NCBI GenBank assembly: GCA_900317065.1
Contig: ONFK01000078.1
Coordinates: 1-7,343, forward strand
From: an uncultured Bacteroidales bacterium
Lineage (GTDB): Bacteria > Bacteroidota > Bacteroidia > Bacteroidales > UBA932
DNA: 7,343 bases
Reading direction: 5' to 3'
Shown here: one piece after another, positions 1 through 6,060 of the stretch
Layout of the letters: each line of letters starts with the position of its first letter
Numbering within the stretch: the stretch's first letter is position 1
Program-made: the position numbers and the translations under genes
The notes under the pieces: model-generated
What the model was told of the DNA's origin: nothing
Databases searched by the model: none
The model's input: the letters and a program-made list of their open reading frames with translations, nothing else

Positions 1-1357
1 TGCCATCTTCATACTCTGCACCACCGAGAAGCACAAAGTGCTCCCTACCATCCTTTCTCGCTGCCAGACCTACGACTTCAACCGCATCGGCATCTCCGAC
101 ATGGTGCGCAACCTTCGGGGAATCGCGGACAAGGAAGGCGTGAAGGTGGATGACGAATCCCTGCACGTGATAGCACAGAAGGCGGACGGAGCCATGCGCG
201 ACGCCCTCACCATCTTCGACCAGACCGTGGCTTTCTGCGGCAGCGACATCCACTACGAAGATGTCATCCGCAATCTGGGCGTGCTGGACTACGATTATAC
301 TTTCAAGCTGGTGGATTTCTTCCTGGCCGGGGACTATGCCAAGGCCCTTCTCGAGTTCGACGACATTCTTTCCAAGGGCTTCAACGCCCTGCATTTCGTG
401 TCGGCCCTAGGGGAGCATTTCCGGAATCTGCTGGTGGCCCGCACCGGAGGACTGGAATCTCTGCTGGATCTGCCGGAATCGCTCAAGGGACGCTACCGTG
501 AGCAGGCCGGCCGCTGCACCCTGCAGTTCATCTACGACTCGCTCGGTATCACTACCGCCTGCGAGGCAGGGTACAAATCCAGCACCAACCAGCGCCTGCA
601 CATCGAATATGCCCTGATGAAACTGGCGTTCCTCGGAGGTATGCCGGAAAGCGCGGCCGTCTCCGCTCCGGCAACGGTACATAATGAAACGACCGCAGCG
701 GCCCCCGCAGCACCTGCAGTTCCTGCAACCCCCGCAGCACCTTCGGCTTCGGCTCCTGCTCCTGTTTCGGCCCCTGCCCCTGCTCCTGCCCATGCATCAC
801 CTGCAAGCACCGCTCCTGCTGCGGAGCCCGCACCCGAAGCCGCCCCCAAGCGCGGCAGCCGCGCGAGGAAGGTGATGTCCGGCCTTCTTTCCGGGGAGGA
901 AGACGGAGCCTCTTCCGCATCGTCCGGCAAGGCCCGTACGGAAGATGCTTCTGAAAAGCTTGCCGCCGAGCCTGAGAACAGGATCCCCACGGAAGACGAA
1001 ATCCGTGCGAAGTGGCCTGAACTGGTTTCCGAGTCCGCAAAGGGCAAGCCCCGTCTGGAGAATGCCCTGTCCAGCGCCGCACTTTCTTTCGCGGAAGAAG
1101 ACGGATTCATGAACGTGAGTTTCGAGGTTACCAACGAGGCCCAGAAGCAATGGATAGAGAACGGGCTGCTGCGCAATATGGAAACCAGCTTTGCGAGAAT
1201 ACTCGGCAACGGCAAGGTCCGGCTCTTCGTCACCGTGAAGCAGGTTGAGGAAATTGCGCCGAAGGTGTATCTTCCTGCAGAAAAGGCACAAGAATTGATG
1301 AATACAAATCCTGAGGTGCTCAGTCTCGTAAAGGACCTGGGCCTGGATGCAAACTAG
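1..1357 (+). CDS. dnaX: DNA polymerase III subunit gamma/tau (3' part)
   Basis: This is the C-terminal part of the clamp-loader ATPase subunit, which loads the sliding clamp and ties polymerase to helicase at the replication fork. The reading frame is open from base 2, so the 5' end lies outside the window; a GTG at 38 is internal. The first residues carry the end of the AAA+ core: the sensor-1-like TTEKHK (fragment residues 7-12) followed by PTILSRCQ, whose SRC arginine is the family's trans-acting finger. Then come the lid and helical collar (to about residue 215), an Ala/Pro-rich linker (about 217-283), and a tau-type C-terminal domain ending in a conserved-looking tail (QELMNTNPEVLSLVKDLGL). 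Visible length is 451 residues; roughly 170 N-terminal residues, including Walker A and B, are missing. No A-AAA-AAG slippery site is seen in this part, so a gamma form made by frameshifting is not indicated here. It heads the close-packed run with lptB. Confidence 0.95.
   Translation, partial: AIFILCTTEKHKVLPTILSRCQTYDFNRIGISDMVRNLRGIADKEGVKVDDESLHVIAQKADGAMRDALTIFDQTVAFCGSDIHYEDVIRNLGVLDYDYTFKLVDFFLAGDYAKALLEFDDILSKGFNALHFVSALGEHFRNLLVARTGGLESLLDLPESLKGRYREQAGRCTLQFIYDSLGITTACEAGYKSSTNQRLHIEYALMKLAFLGGMPESAAVSAPATVHNETTAAAPAAPAVPATPAAPSASAPAPVSAPAPAPAHASPASTAPAAEPAPEAAPKRGSRARKVMSGLLSGEEDGASSASSGKARTEDASEKLAAEPENRIPTEDEIRAKWPELVSESAKGKPRLENALSSAALSFAEEDGFMNVSFEVTNEAQKQWIENGLLRNMETSFARILGNGKVRLFVTVKQVEEIAPKVYLPAEKAQELMNTNPEVLSLVKDLGLDAN
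650..850 (+). repeat. Low-complexity Ala/Pro-coding tract inside dnaX
   Basis: The coding strand here is dominated by imperfect CCTGC/GCTCC/CCCGCA units encoding alternating Ala, Pro, Ser and Val. The bases form imperfect tandem repeats rather than a clean array. The tract marks the flexible linker between the clamp-loader body and the tau-specific C-terminal domain. It contains no Pro-Pro-Pro stretch. The repeat nature is seen in the sequence; the linker role is known for tau proteins. Confidence 0.6.
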
Positions 1358-1364
1358 TACAGAA

Positions 1365-2159
1365 ATGAAACTTCGCTGCGAGAATCTCGTAAAGAAATAT
1401 GGCGTACGCACCGTCGTGAAAGGTGTGTCGATGGAAGTCAATCAGGGCGAAATCGTGGGATTTCTCGGGCCCAACGGCGCCGGCAAAACGACCAGCTTTT
1501 ACATGATTACCGGCCAGATAGTGCCGAACGAGGGCCGCATCTTCCTCGACGACGAGGAACTCACCGGTCTTCCCATGTACAAACGTGCCCAGAAAGGTGT
1601 GGGATACCTGCCTCAGGAGGCGTCCGTGTTCCGCAAGATGAGCGTCGAGGACAACATCCTCTCCGTCATGGAGATGACAGGCATGTCCAAGGCCGAACGC
1701 AAGGAGCGGATGGAGCAGCTGATCGACGAGTTCAATCTTTCCAAGGTGCGCAAGAGCCTTGGAATCCAGTTGTCCGGCGGTGAGCGCAGGCGCTGCGAAA
1801 TCGCACGGGCGCTTGCCATCGACCCCAAGTTCATCCTGCTCGACGAACCCTTCGCCGGCGTCGATCCCATCGCCGTCGAAGACATCCAGTATATTATCGC
1901 CAAACTCAAATATCGTAATATCGGGGTGATCATCACCGACCACAACGTGGGCGAAACCCTCGCCATCACCGACCGCGCATATCTGCTCTACGAGGGCACG
2001 ATCCTCCAGCAGGGCACGCCCGAGGCCCTCGCCGGCGACGAGGATGTGCGCACCAAGTATCTGGGGTCCGGGTTCGTGCTCAAACGTTCCGTTTCGGTGG
2101 AGCGCGCGCAGCGTGAGCACGCGGAGATGATTGCCCAACAGAAAAAGGAGGAAGCATGA
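1365..2159 (+). CDS. lptB: LPS export ABC transporter ATP-binding protein LptB
   Basis: This is the cytoplasmic ATPase that, with LptF and LptG, powers extraction of lipopolysaccharide from the inner membrane and its passage to the outer membrane. All ABC ATPase motifs are intact, counting from the ATG at 1365 (264 residues): Walker A GPNGAGKT at 35-42, Q-loop Q84, signature LSGGE at 136-140, Walker B ILLDE at 157-161 with catalytic E161, and H-loop H193. Segments such as YLPQEASVF and FAGVDPIAVEDIQ are typical of LptB rather than other ABC ATPases. I chose 1365 because family members begin with a residue run like MKLRCENLVKKYG; an upstream in-frame ATG at 1347 would add six residues and overlap dnaX by 11 bases. 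From 1365 the gap to the dnaX stop is 7 bases. The last 25 or so residues form a charged Lys/Glu/Arg-rich tail. Its TGA overlaps the regulator's ATG. Confidence 0.95.
   Translation: MKLRCENLVKKYGVRTVVKGVSMEVNQGEIVGFLGPNGAGKTTSFYMITGQIVPNEGRIFLDDEELTGLPMYKRAQKGVGYLPQEASVFRKMSVEDNILSVMEMTGMSKAERKERMEQLIDEFNLSKVRKSLGIQLSGGERRRCEIARALAIDPKFILLDEPFAGVDPIAVEDIQYIIAKLKYRNIGVIITDHNVGETLAITDRAYLLYEGTILQQGTPEALAGDEDVRTKYLGSGFVLKRSVSVERAQREHAEMIAQQKKEEA
2146..2151 (+). promoter_or_regulatory. Strong Shine-Dalgarno sequence of the NtrC-like gene
   Basis: AGGAGG lies 4 bases before the ATG at 2156, inside the last codons of lptB (Lys-Lys-Glu-Glu-Ala). It is the only full-consensus ribosome binding site I see upstream of a start in this window. 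It supports the 2156 start, although the bases also encode an ordinary charged LptB tail and may be partly coincidental. Confidence 0.6.
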
Positions 2160-3301
2160 AAATACTTGTAATAGACGACGAACGCTCTATCAGGAATTCG
2201 CTGAAGGAGATACTTTGCGACGAAGGATACGAGGTCGACCTCGCCGAAGACGGCGCCGCCGGAATCGAAATGATAGGCAGGGAGCATTACGACGTGGTGT
2301 TCTGCGATATAAAAATGCCGGTCAAGGACGGGAACGAGGTACTGGACCACGTGCGGAACGAGGGCATCGACTCGGCCGTCGTGATGATAACAGGCCACGG
2401 CGATCTCGACACCGCGATCGACTGCATCAAGCGCGGAGCCTTCGACTACATCCCCAAGCCCCTCGATCTCAACCGCATACTGATTACCGTGAAGAACGCG
2501 TCCGAACGTACCACCCTCGTAAAAGACAACAAGGTGCTCAAGAAAAAGGTGTACGGACAGCAGATGATAGGTTCTTCGCCTGCACTTCAGCAGATACGGG
2601 ACATGATCGCGAAGGTCGCTCCTACCGATGCCCGCGTGCTGATAACCGGAGCGAACGGCACCGGAAAGGCACTGGTTGCCCGCAGTCTGCACCAGCAGAG
2701 CGAACGCAGCGCCATGCCGTATGTCGAAGTGAACTGCGCGGCCATCCCTTCCGAACTCATCGAGAGCGAACTTTTCGGACACGAGAAAGGCTCCTTCACG
2801 TCTGCGATCAAGCAGCACAAGGGCAAGTTCGAGCAGGCCGACGGAGGCACCCTTTTCCTTGACGAAATCGGGGACATGTCGCTTGCCGCGCAGGCCAAGG
2901 TGCTTCGTGTGCTGCAGGAGAAAAAACTCTCCCGCGTGGGCTCAGACAAGGACATACAAGTGGACGTGCGCGTGATAGCGGCGACCAACAAGGACCTCCG
3001 CAGGGAGATCGAGGAGAACCGTTTCCGCGAAGACCTCTACCACCGCCTCAGCGTCATTCTGATCAGAGTGCCGTCCCTGGACGAGCGCAAGGAAGACATC
3101 CCCGAGCTCGTGAACTATTTCGTGGAACAGATCTGCGCCGAGAGCGGCAAGAGCGTCGTGAATTTCAGCGAGGGCGCCATCCGACTCCTCCAGGAGAGGC
3201 ACTGGCCGGGCAATATCCGGGAACTGCGCAATGTGGTTGAGCGCCTGCTCATACTCGGAGGCAATCCGGTTTCGGAAAAAGACGTAAAAGATTTCGTATG
3301 A
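2156..3301 (+). CDS. NtrC-type response regulator with receiver and AAA+ domains but no HTH
   Basis: The protein has 381 residues. An N-terminal receiver (about 1-120) has the acidic pair D7/D8, phospho-acceptor D51 in CDIKMP, T79 and K101 of the KP motif, so it should be phosphorylated by a histidine kinase. A sigma-54-activator-type AAA+ domain (about 135-365) follows: Walker A GANGTGKA (165-172, K171), Walker B TLFLDE (232-237), the FREDLYHRL arginine region (290-298) and the sensor-II GNIREL (352-357). Two things are odd. The loop that contacts sigma-54, normally GAFTGA, reads GSFTSA (212-217). The chain ends about 15 residues after the AAA+ domain, so the usual Fis-type helix-turn-helix is absent. 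cmk begins within the stop codon, leaving no room for a frameshifted HTH. Similar short forms are, to my recollection, common in Bacteroidota. Target and partner kinase are unknown; it may act without DNA binding or through another sigma factor. It overlaps lptB and cmk by ATGA. Confidence 0.93.
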   Translation: MKILVIDDERSIRNSLKEILCDEGYEVDLAEDGAAGIEMIGREHYDVVFCDIKMPVKDGNEVLDHVRNEGIDSAVVMITGHGDLDTAIDCIKRGAFDYIPKPLDLNRILITVKNASERTTLVKDNKVLKKKVYGQQMIGSSPALQQIRDMIAKVAPTDARVLITGANGTGKALVARSLHQQSERSAMPYVEVNCAAIPSELIESELFGHEKGSFTSAIKQHKGKFEQADGGTLFLDEIGDMSLAAQAKVLRVLQEKKLSRVGSDKDIQVDVRVIAATNKDLRREIEENRFREDLYHRLSVILIRVPSLDERKEDIPELVNYFVEQICAESGKSVVNFSEGAIRLLQERHWPGNIRELRNVVERLLILGGNPVSEKDVKDFV

Positions 3302-4002
3302 TAGCAGTACCCGACATCATCATCGCCGTGGACGGCTGGTCTTCCACCGGCAAAAGTACCTTCGCAAAGCTTGTGGCGAAGCATTTCGGTTTTTTGTATC
3401 TCGATTCAGGTGCAATGTACAGGGGAGTGACGCTGCTCGCTCTGGAGAAGGGCTTCATCGGGCCTTCCGGCATCGATGAACCGGCTCTCAAGGCGGCGCT
3501 GGATGCAGGATTCGACCTGCATTTCGAGCGTCCGGAGGACGGCGGCACCCGGCTCTTCAGCGGCGAGCGCGACATCGAAAAAGAGATCCGCACCATGGAG
3601 GTCTCCTCGCAGGTGAGTCCGGTTTCGGCCGTGCCTTTCGTGCGTTCCTGGGTGGATGAGCGCCTGCATGCTTTCAGCATCAAGGGCCGCGTCATAATGG
3701 ACGGACGCGACATCGGAACCACCGTGTTCCCGGCCGCGGAGCTCAAGATATTCATGACTGCCAGCGACGAAGTCCGCGCCCGGCGCCGCTTCGACGAACT
3801 CCAGGCGAAGGGGACGCCCGCCACGATGGAAGAGGTGATGGCCAACCTCAAGGAGCGCGACTACATCGATTCCCACCGCGAGACATCTCCTCTCAGGCGT
3901 GCGGAGGACGCTTTCGAGCTGGACAATTCCGATATGAACCTGCATGAGGAACTTGTTTGGATCCAGGGATTGATCCAGGGCAAGTTCGGCATTCTGGGCT
4001 GA
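3298..4002 (+). CDS. cmk: (d)CMP kinase
   Basis: This cytosolic enzyme phosphorylates CMP and dCMP with ATP, feeding CTP/dCTP pools. The protein is 234 residues, normal for the family. The P-loop GWSSTGKST is at 13-21, the nucleotide-binding DSGAMYR at 36-42, and the conserved MDGRDIGT at 134-141. An Arg-rich lid region (VRARRRFDEL) follows, and a C-terminal LRRAEDAFELDNSDM segment is typical of cytidylate kinases. The start ATG overlaps the upstream regulator's TGA (ATGA), so translation is probably coupled; there is no Shine-Dalgarno sequence. Its stop shares one base with the ispH start (TGATG). Adjacent cmk and ispH genes are, to my knowledge, common in Bacteroidales, which supports both calls. 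Confidence 0.95.
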   Translation: MIAVPDIIIAVDGWSSTGKSTFAKLVAKHFGFLYLDSGAMYRGVTLLALEKGFIGPSGIDEPALKAALDAGFDLHFERPEDGGTRLFSGERDIEKEIRTMEVSSQVSPVSAVPFVRSWVDERLHAFSIKGRVIMDGRDIGTTVFPAAELKIFMTASDEVRARRRFDELQAKGTPATMEEVMANLKERDYIDSHRETSPLRRAEDAFELDNSDMNLHEELVWIQGLIQGKFGILG

Positions 4003-4928
4003 TGACGGTAGAGATCGACAGGAATTCCGGTTTCTGCGGGGGAGTGATCCGTGCCATCGAGGGTGCGGAGAGGCTCCTTGCCGAAAACGGCTGCCTGTAT
4101 TCCCTCGGCGCCATAGTCCACAACGAAGCCGAGTTGGCGCGTCTGCACGCCAAAGGGCTTGTAACCTTGACCTCTCTTGGCGCTGCGCCGGCGTCATTCC
4201 CGTCTTCGCCAAAAAAAGGCTCAGCCGGAAAAGCGCCGGTCTCCGCGCAAAAGACACTTCTGATACGGGCCCATGGGGAGCCGCCGTGCACTTATGTCCA
4301 GGCGGGCGAAAAAGGGTTCAAGGTCGTCGATTTCACGTGCCCCGTGGTACTGAACATCCAGAAAAGCATACGCGAAGCGGCCGAGCGCAACGCTCCCGAA
4401 GGGCAGTTCGTGATCTTCGGCAAGATAGGACATGCGGAAGTCCTCGGCCTTGTGGGGCAGGTGGACGGGAAGGCCGTGGTGATAGAGAATTCCGCCCAGT
4501 TGAAGCAGGCTCTCTCCGACGGCCGGATCGACACGTCCAGACACATCGACATCTTCTCCCAGACTACAAAAAGCCCTGTGGAGTACGAGCAGATATGCAA
4601 TACGCTTGCTCAGAAGATGGCGTCGCCGGATCTTCTTGCCGTGCACAATACCATATGCAGGCAGGTGGCGTCCCGTCACAGGGAACTGGCCGAATTCGCC
4701 CGCAGCCACGACGTCGTGGTTTTCGTTTCCGGGCGCGAGAGTTCCAACGGAAAGGTGCTGTCGGAGCTCTGCAGAAGCGAGAATGCCCGCACATACTGCA
4801 TCGTGGATGCTTCCGGACTGGATCCCGTATGGTTCCGTCCGGAAGATAACGTAGGGGTGTGCGGAGCTACTTCCACCCCCAAGTGGCTGCTCGAAGAAGT
4901 GGCTTCGCAAATCAAAAATTTGCATTAA
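4002..4928 (+). CDS. ispH: 4-hydroxy-3-methylbut-2-enyl diphosphate reductase
   Basis: This iron-sulfur enzyme makes IPP and DMAPP from HMBPP, the last step of the MEP pathway. The three cluster cysteines are present: C12 (SGFCGGV), C113 (FTCPVV) and C219 (NTICRQV). So are the substrate histidines H40, H91 and H144, E146 of GHAEV, the SQTTKS threonines, the SSN of RESSNGK (247-249) and the Ser of GATSTP (291). The length is 308 residues. The ATG at 4002 is chosen because family proteins begin only about ten residues before the first cysteine; an in-frame ATG at 3957 lies deep in cmk. Compared with E. coli, where the first two histidines are 33 residues apart (H41, H74), here they are 51 apart, owing to a Ser/Pro/Ala/Lys-rich insertion at about 59-83. 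Spacing from H91 to C113 equals the E. coli spacing, so the core is intact. Confidence 0.95.
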   Translation: MTVEIDRNSGFCGGVIRAIEGAERLLAENGCLYSLGAIVHNEAELARLHAKGLVTLTSLGAAPASFPSSPKKGSAGKAPVSAQKTLLIRAHGEPPCTYVQAGEKGFKVVDFTCPVVLNIQKSIREAAERNAPEGQFVIFGKIGHAEVLGLVGQVDGKAVVIENSAQLKQALSDGRIDTSRHIDIFSQTTKSPVEYEQICNTLAQKMASPDLLAVHNTICRQVASRHRELAEFARSHDVVVFVSGRESSNGKVLSELCRSENARTYCIVDASGLDPVWFRPEDNVGVCGATSTPKWLLEEVASQIKNLH

Positions 4929-4950
4929 TGACGCAGAATCCTTATTTTTG
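4919..4950 (+). promoter_or_regulatory. Bacteroidota-type promoter of efp
   Basis: A -33 box TTTG at 4919-4922 and a -7 box TATTTTTG at 4943-4950 (consensus TAnnTTTG) are separated by 20 bases. The -33 box overlaps the last codons of ispH. Transcription should begin a few bases after 4950, giving a leader of roughly 30 bases before the efp ATG at 4986. The boxes are seen; their use as a promoter is inferred from the known Bacteroidota consensus. Confidence 0.7.
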
Positions 4951-4973
4951 CGCGTTATACACGAAATTAATCA

Positions 4974-4985
4974 ATAAGTACTTAT
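4974..4985. promoter_or_regulatory. 12-bp perfect palindrome abutting the efp start
   Basis: ATAAGTACTTAT is its own reverse complement and ends at the base before the efp ATG. It sits in the predicted 5' leader. It has no loop, so it would act as a DNA site rather than an RNA hairpin. One or two palindromes of this length are expected by chance in a window this size, so an operator role is only a possibility. Confidence 0.25.
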
Positions 4986-5549
4986 ATGGCAACAACTGCA
5001 GATTTCAAGAACGGCCTCTACCTCAATTTCAACGGTAAGCCCTGTATGATCGTTTGGTTCCAGCACGTGAAGCCCGGCAAAGGCCCCGCTTTCGTGAAGA
5101 CCAAACTCCGCCACCTCGAAAACGGACGCATCCTCGAGAATACTTTCACCGCCGGTGCAAAGATCGAGACCATCAACGTGGAGCGCCGCCCCTATCAGTT
5201 CCTTTATGGCGATGAGGACGGATTCAACTTCATGCACGAGGAAACCTACGAGCAGATTCACCTCCCTCACGACGTGGTCGAGAATGCAGACCTCATGAAA
5301 GAAGGCCAGCACGTCGAAATGATGTTCGTCTCCGACGAGGAGCGCTGCCTTACCTGCGAACTCCCCACCTACGTGACTCTCGAAGTCACTTATGCGGAGC
5401 CTGCAGTCAAGGGTAACACCGCTTCCACCTCTGCTCTCAAGGAAGTCACCCTCGAGACAGGTGCAAAGATCATGGTTCCCCTCTTCATCAACCAGGGCGA
5501 CGTGATCACCGTGAACACCACCGACCGTTCCTACGGTCAGAGGGTGTAA
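4986..5549 (+). CDS. efp: Elongation factor P
   Basis: EF-P binds between the P and E sites of the ribosome and relieves stalling at consecutive prolines. The protein is 187 residues, standard length. The N-terminal KOW-like domain carries the loop VKPGKGPAF, with K32 matching the modified Lys34 of E. coli. The two OB-type domains follow, with a C-terminal signature region (LKEVTLETGAKIMVPLFI) and the family ending DRSYGQRV. Which modification K32 carries cannot be told; no modification enzyme is encoded in the window. There is no Shine-Dalgarno sequence; the leader is A/T-rich, as is usual in Bacteroidota. It has its own promoter and is followed by a hairpin terminator, so it is probably monocistronic. 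Its codons appear strongly biased towards C-ending forms, consistent with high expression. Confidence 0.97.
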   Translation: MATTADFKNGLYLNFNGKPCMIVWFQHVKPGKGPAFVKTKLRHLENGRILENTFTAGAKIETINVERRPYQFLYGDEDGFNFMHEETYEQIHLPHDVVENADLMKEGQHVEMMFVSDEERCLTCELPTYVTLEVTYAEPAVKGNTASTSALKEVTLETGAKIMVPLFINQGDVITVNTTDRSYGQRV

Positions 5550-5562
5550 TCCCGCCATCCGG

Positions 5563-5607
5563 AATAAATGAGCGGCGACCCGTACGGGCCGCCGTTCATC
5601 TTTTATT
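5563..5607. terminator. Bidirectional intrinsic terminator between efp and the DUF4783-like gene
   Basis: The left arm 5570-5581 and right arm 5586-5597 pair over 12 positions around a GTAC loop, with one G-U wobble and one A-C mismatch. AATAAA (5563-5568) can extend the stem against TTTATT (5602-5607) with a bulge. T-rich runs follow on both strands, so it can end efp from the left and the minus-strand gene, whose stop codon lies inside it, from the right. Confidence 0.75.
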
Positions 5608-6010
5608 GTACTCTCTCTATCTTGAACTGCTGGATTTGATTGTTTTCGTCGTTGCAGTAGACGAAAATCGTCACCAGATATGTTTCGCCGCCGGCATTGA
5701 GATTTCCGAGCGCATATTTCATATTCGCCCGGCCGGCTGTGTAGGTGATTTCGAAAGACCTTGGCGTATGCGTGCTGAAAAAGTTGTTGACTATCTGCTT
5801 GGCCTGGACTTTGCTGGAGTTGCCTCCCTTCGAAAGGATCGTGATGTCCAGATTGTCCGAAAACCAGGCGGAAAGGGCGTCTGCATTGCCCTGCGAGATG
5901 TATTTCGATATGGGGACGAATACATCGTAACTCCCGCTCTGGGCCTTTGCGCCCACGGCGGTGCACAGCATCAGCGTTGCTATGATGAATGCTTTGAATC
6001 TAAACTGCAT
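5603..6010 (-). CDS. Exported DUF4783-family protein
   Basis: This is a small protein of 135 residues with a clear Sec signal peptide: basic start MQFRFK, hydrophobic stretch AFIIATLMLCTAVG and an AKA signal-peptidase-I site with cleavage after residue 23, just before QSGSYD. The mature part (about 112 residues) has an alternating helix and strand pattern with NADALSAWFSDNLDITIL and QAKQIVNNFFSTHTPRSFEITY. These resemble the DUF4783 family of Bacteroidota, which has an NTF2-like fold. Function is unknown; a periplasmic ligand-binding or structural role is possible. I chose the ATG at 6010 because it opens directly on the signal peptide; an in-frame ATG at 6046 would add 12 residues and run into the rlmH promoter. 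It converges on efp and diverges from rlmH, and family members are, from memory, often found beside rlmH. Confidence 0.85.
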   Translation of the reverse strand: MQFRFKAFIIATLMLCTAVGAKAQSGSYDVFVPISKYISQGNADALSAWFSDNLDITILSKGGNSSKVQAKQIVNNFFSTHTPRSFEITYTAGRANMKYALGNLNAGGETYLVTIFVYCNDENNQIQQFKIERVQ

Positions 6011-6022
6011 ACGTAAAGTTCT

Positions 6023-6054
6023 TTTGCAAATACTGCGCCAGATCATTATCTTTG
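6023..6054 (+). promoter_or_regulatory. Bacteroidota-type promoter of rlmH
   Basis: TTTG at 6023-6026 and TATCTTTG at 6047-6054 match -33 TTTG and -7 TAnnTTTG with a 20-base spacer, the same spacing as the efp promoter. The -7 box ends only 6 bases before the rlmH ATG at 6061, so the transcript should have a leader of a few bases or none. The promoter lies in the 50-bp gap between divergent genes. Confidence 0.7.
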
Positions 6055-6060
6055 CACTTT

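Noticed and set aside
650..850. Possible link between EF-P and a polyproline stretch in dnaX.
   Set aside because: The linker alternates Pro with Ala, Val, Ser or Thr and has no consecutive prolines, so it should not stall ribosomes in the EF-P-dependent way.
532..1233. Long minus-strand open frame across the dnaX linker, rich in Ala, Gly and Ser.
   Set aside because: It is antisense to a clear dnaX frame, its composition mirrors the repetitive Ala/Pro codons, and it shows no family features or start signals.
2131..2862. Open + frame overlapping lptB and the NtrC-like gene, rich in Arg.
   Set aside because: It is a shifted frame of the regulator gene with the Arg-rich composition typical of shadow frames in GC-rich DNA.
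3957..4001. Upstream in-frame start for ispH.
   Set aside because: It would add 15 residues before the conserved N-terminus and overlap cmk by 46 bases; the ATG at 4002 fits the family.
6021..6036. Possible promoter for the minus-strand gene, using TATTTG at 6032-6027.
   Set aside because: It lacks the two-base spacer of TAnnTTTG and no TTTG lies at the right distance upstream.
6011..6046. Longer N-terminus for the minus-strand exported protein, starting at 6046.
   Set aside because: It would place 12 polar, basic residues before a complete signal peptide and run into the rlmH promoter.
6052..6060. TTG as an alternative rlmH start.
   Set aside because: It lies within the -7 promoter box, so it should not be transcribed, and family proteins begin at the ATG at 6061.
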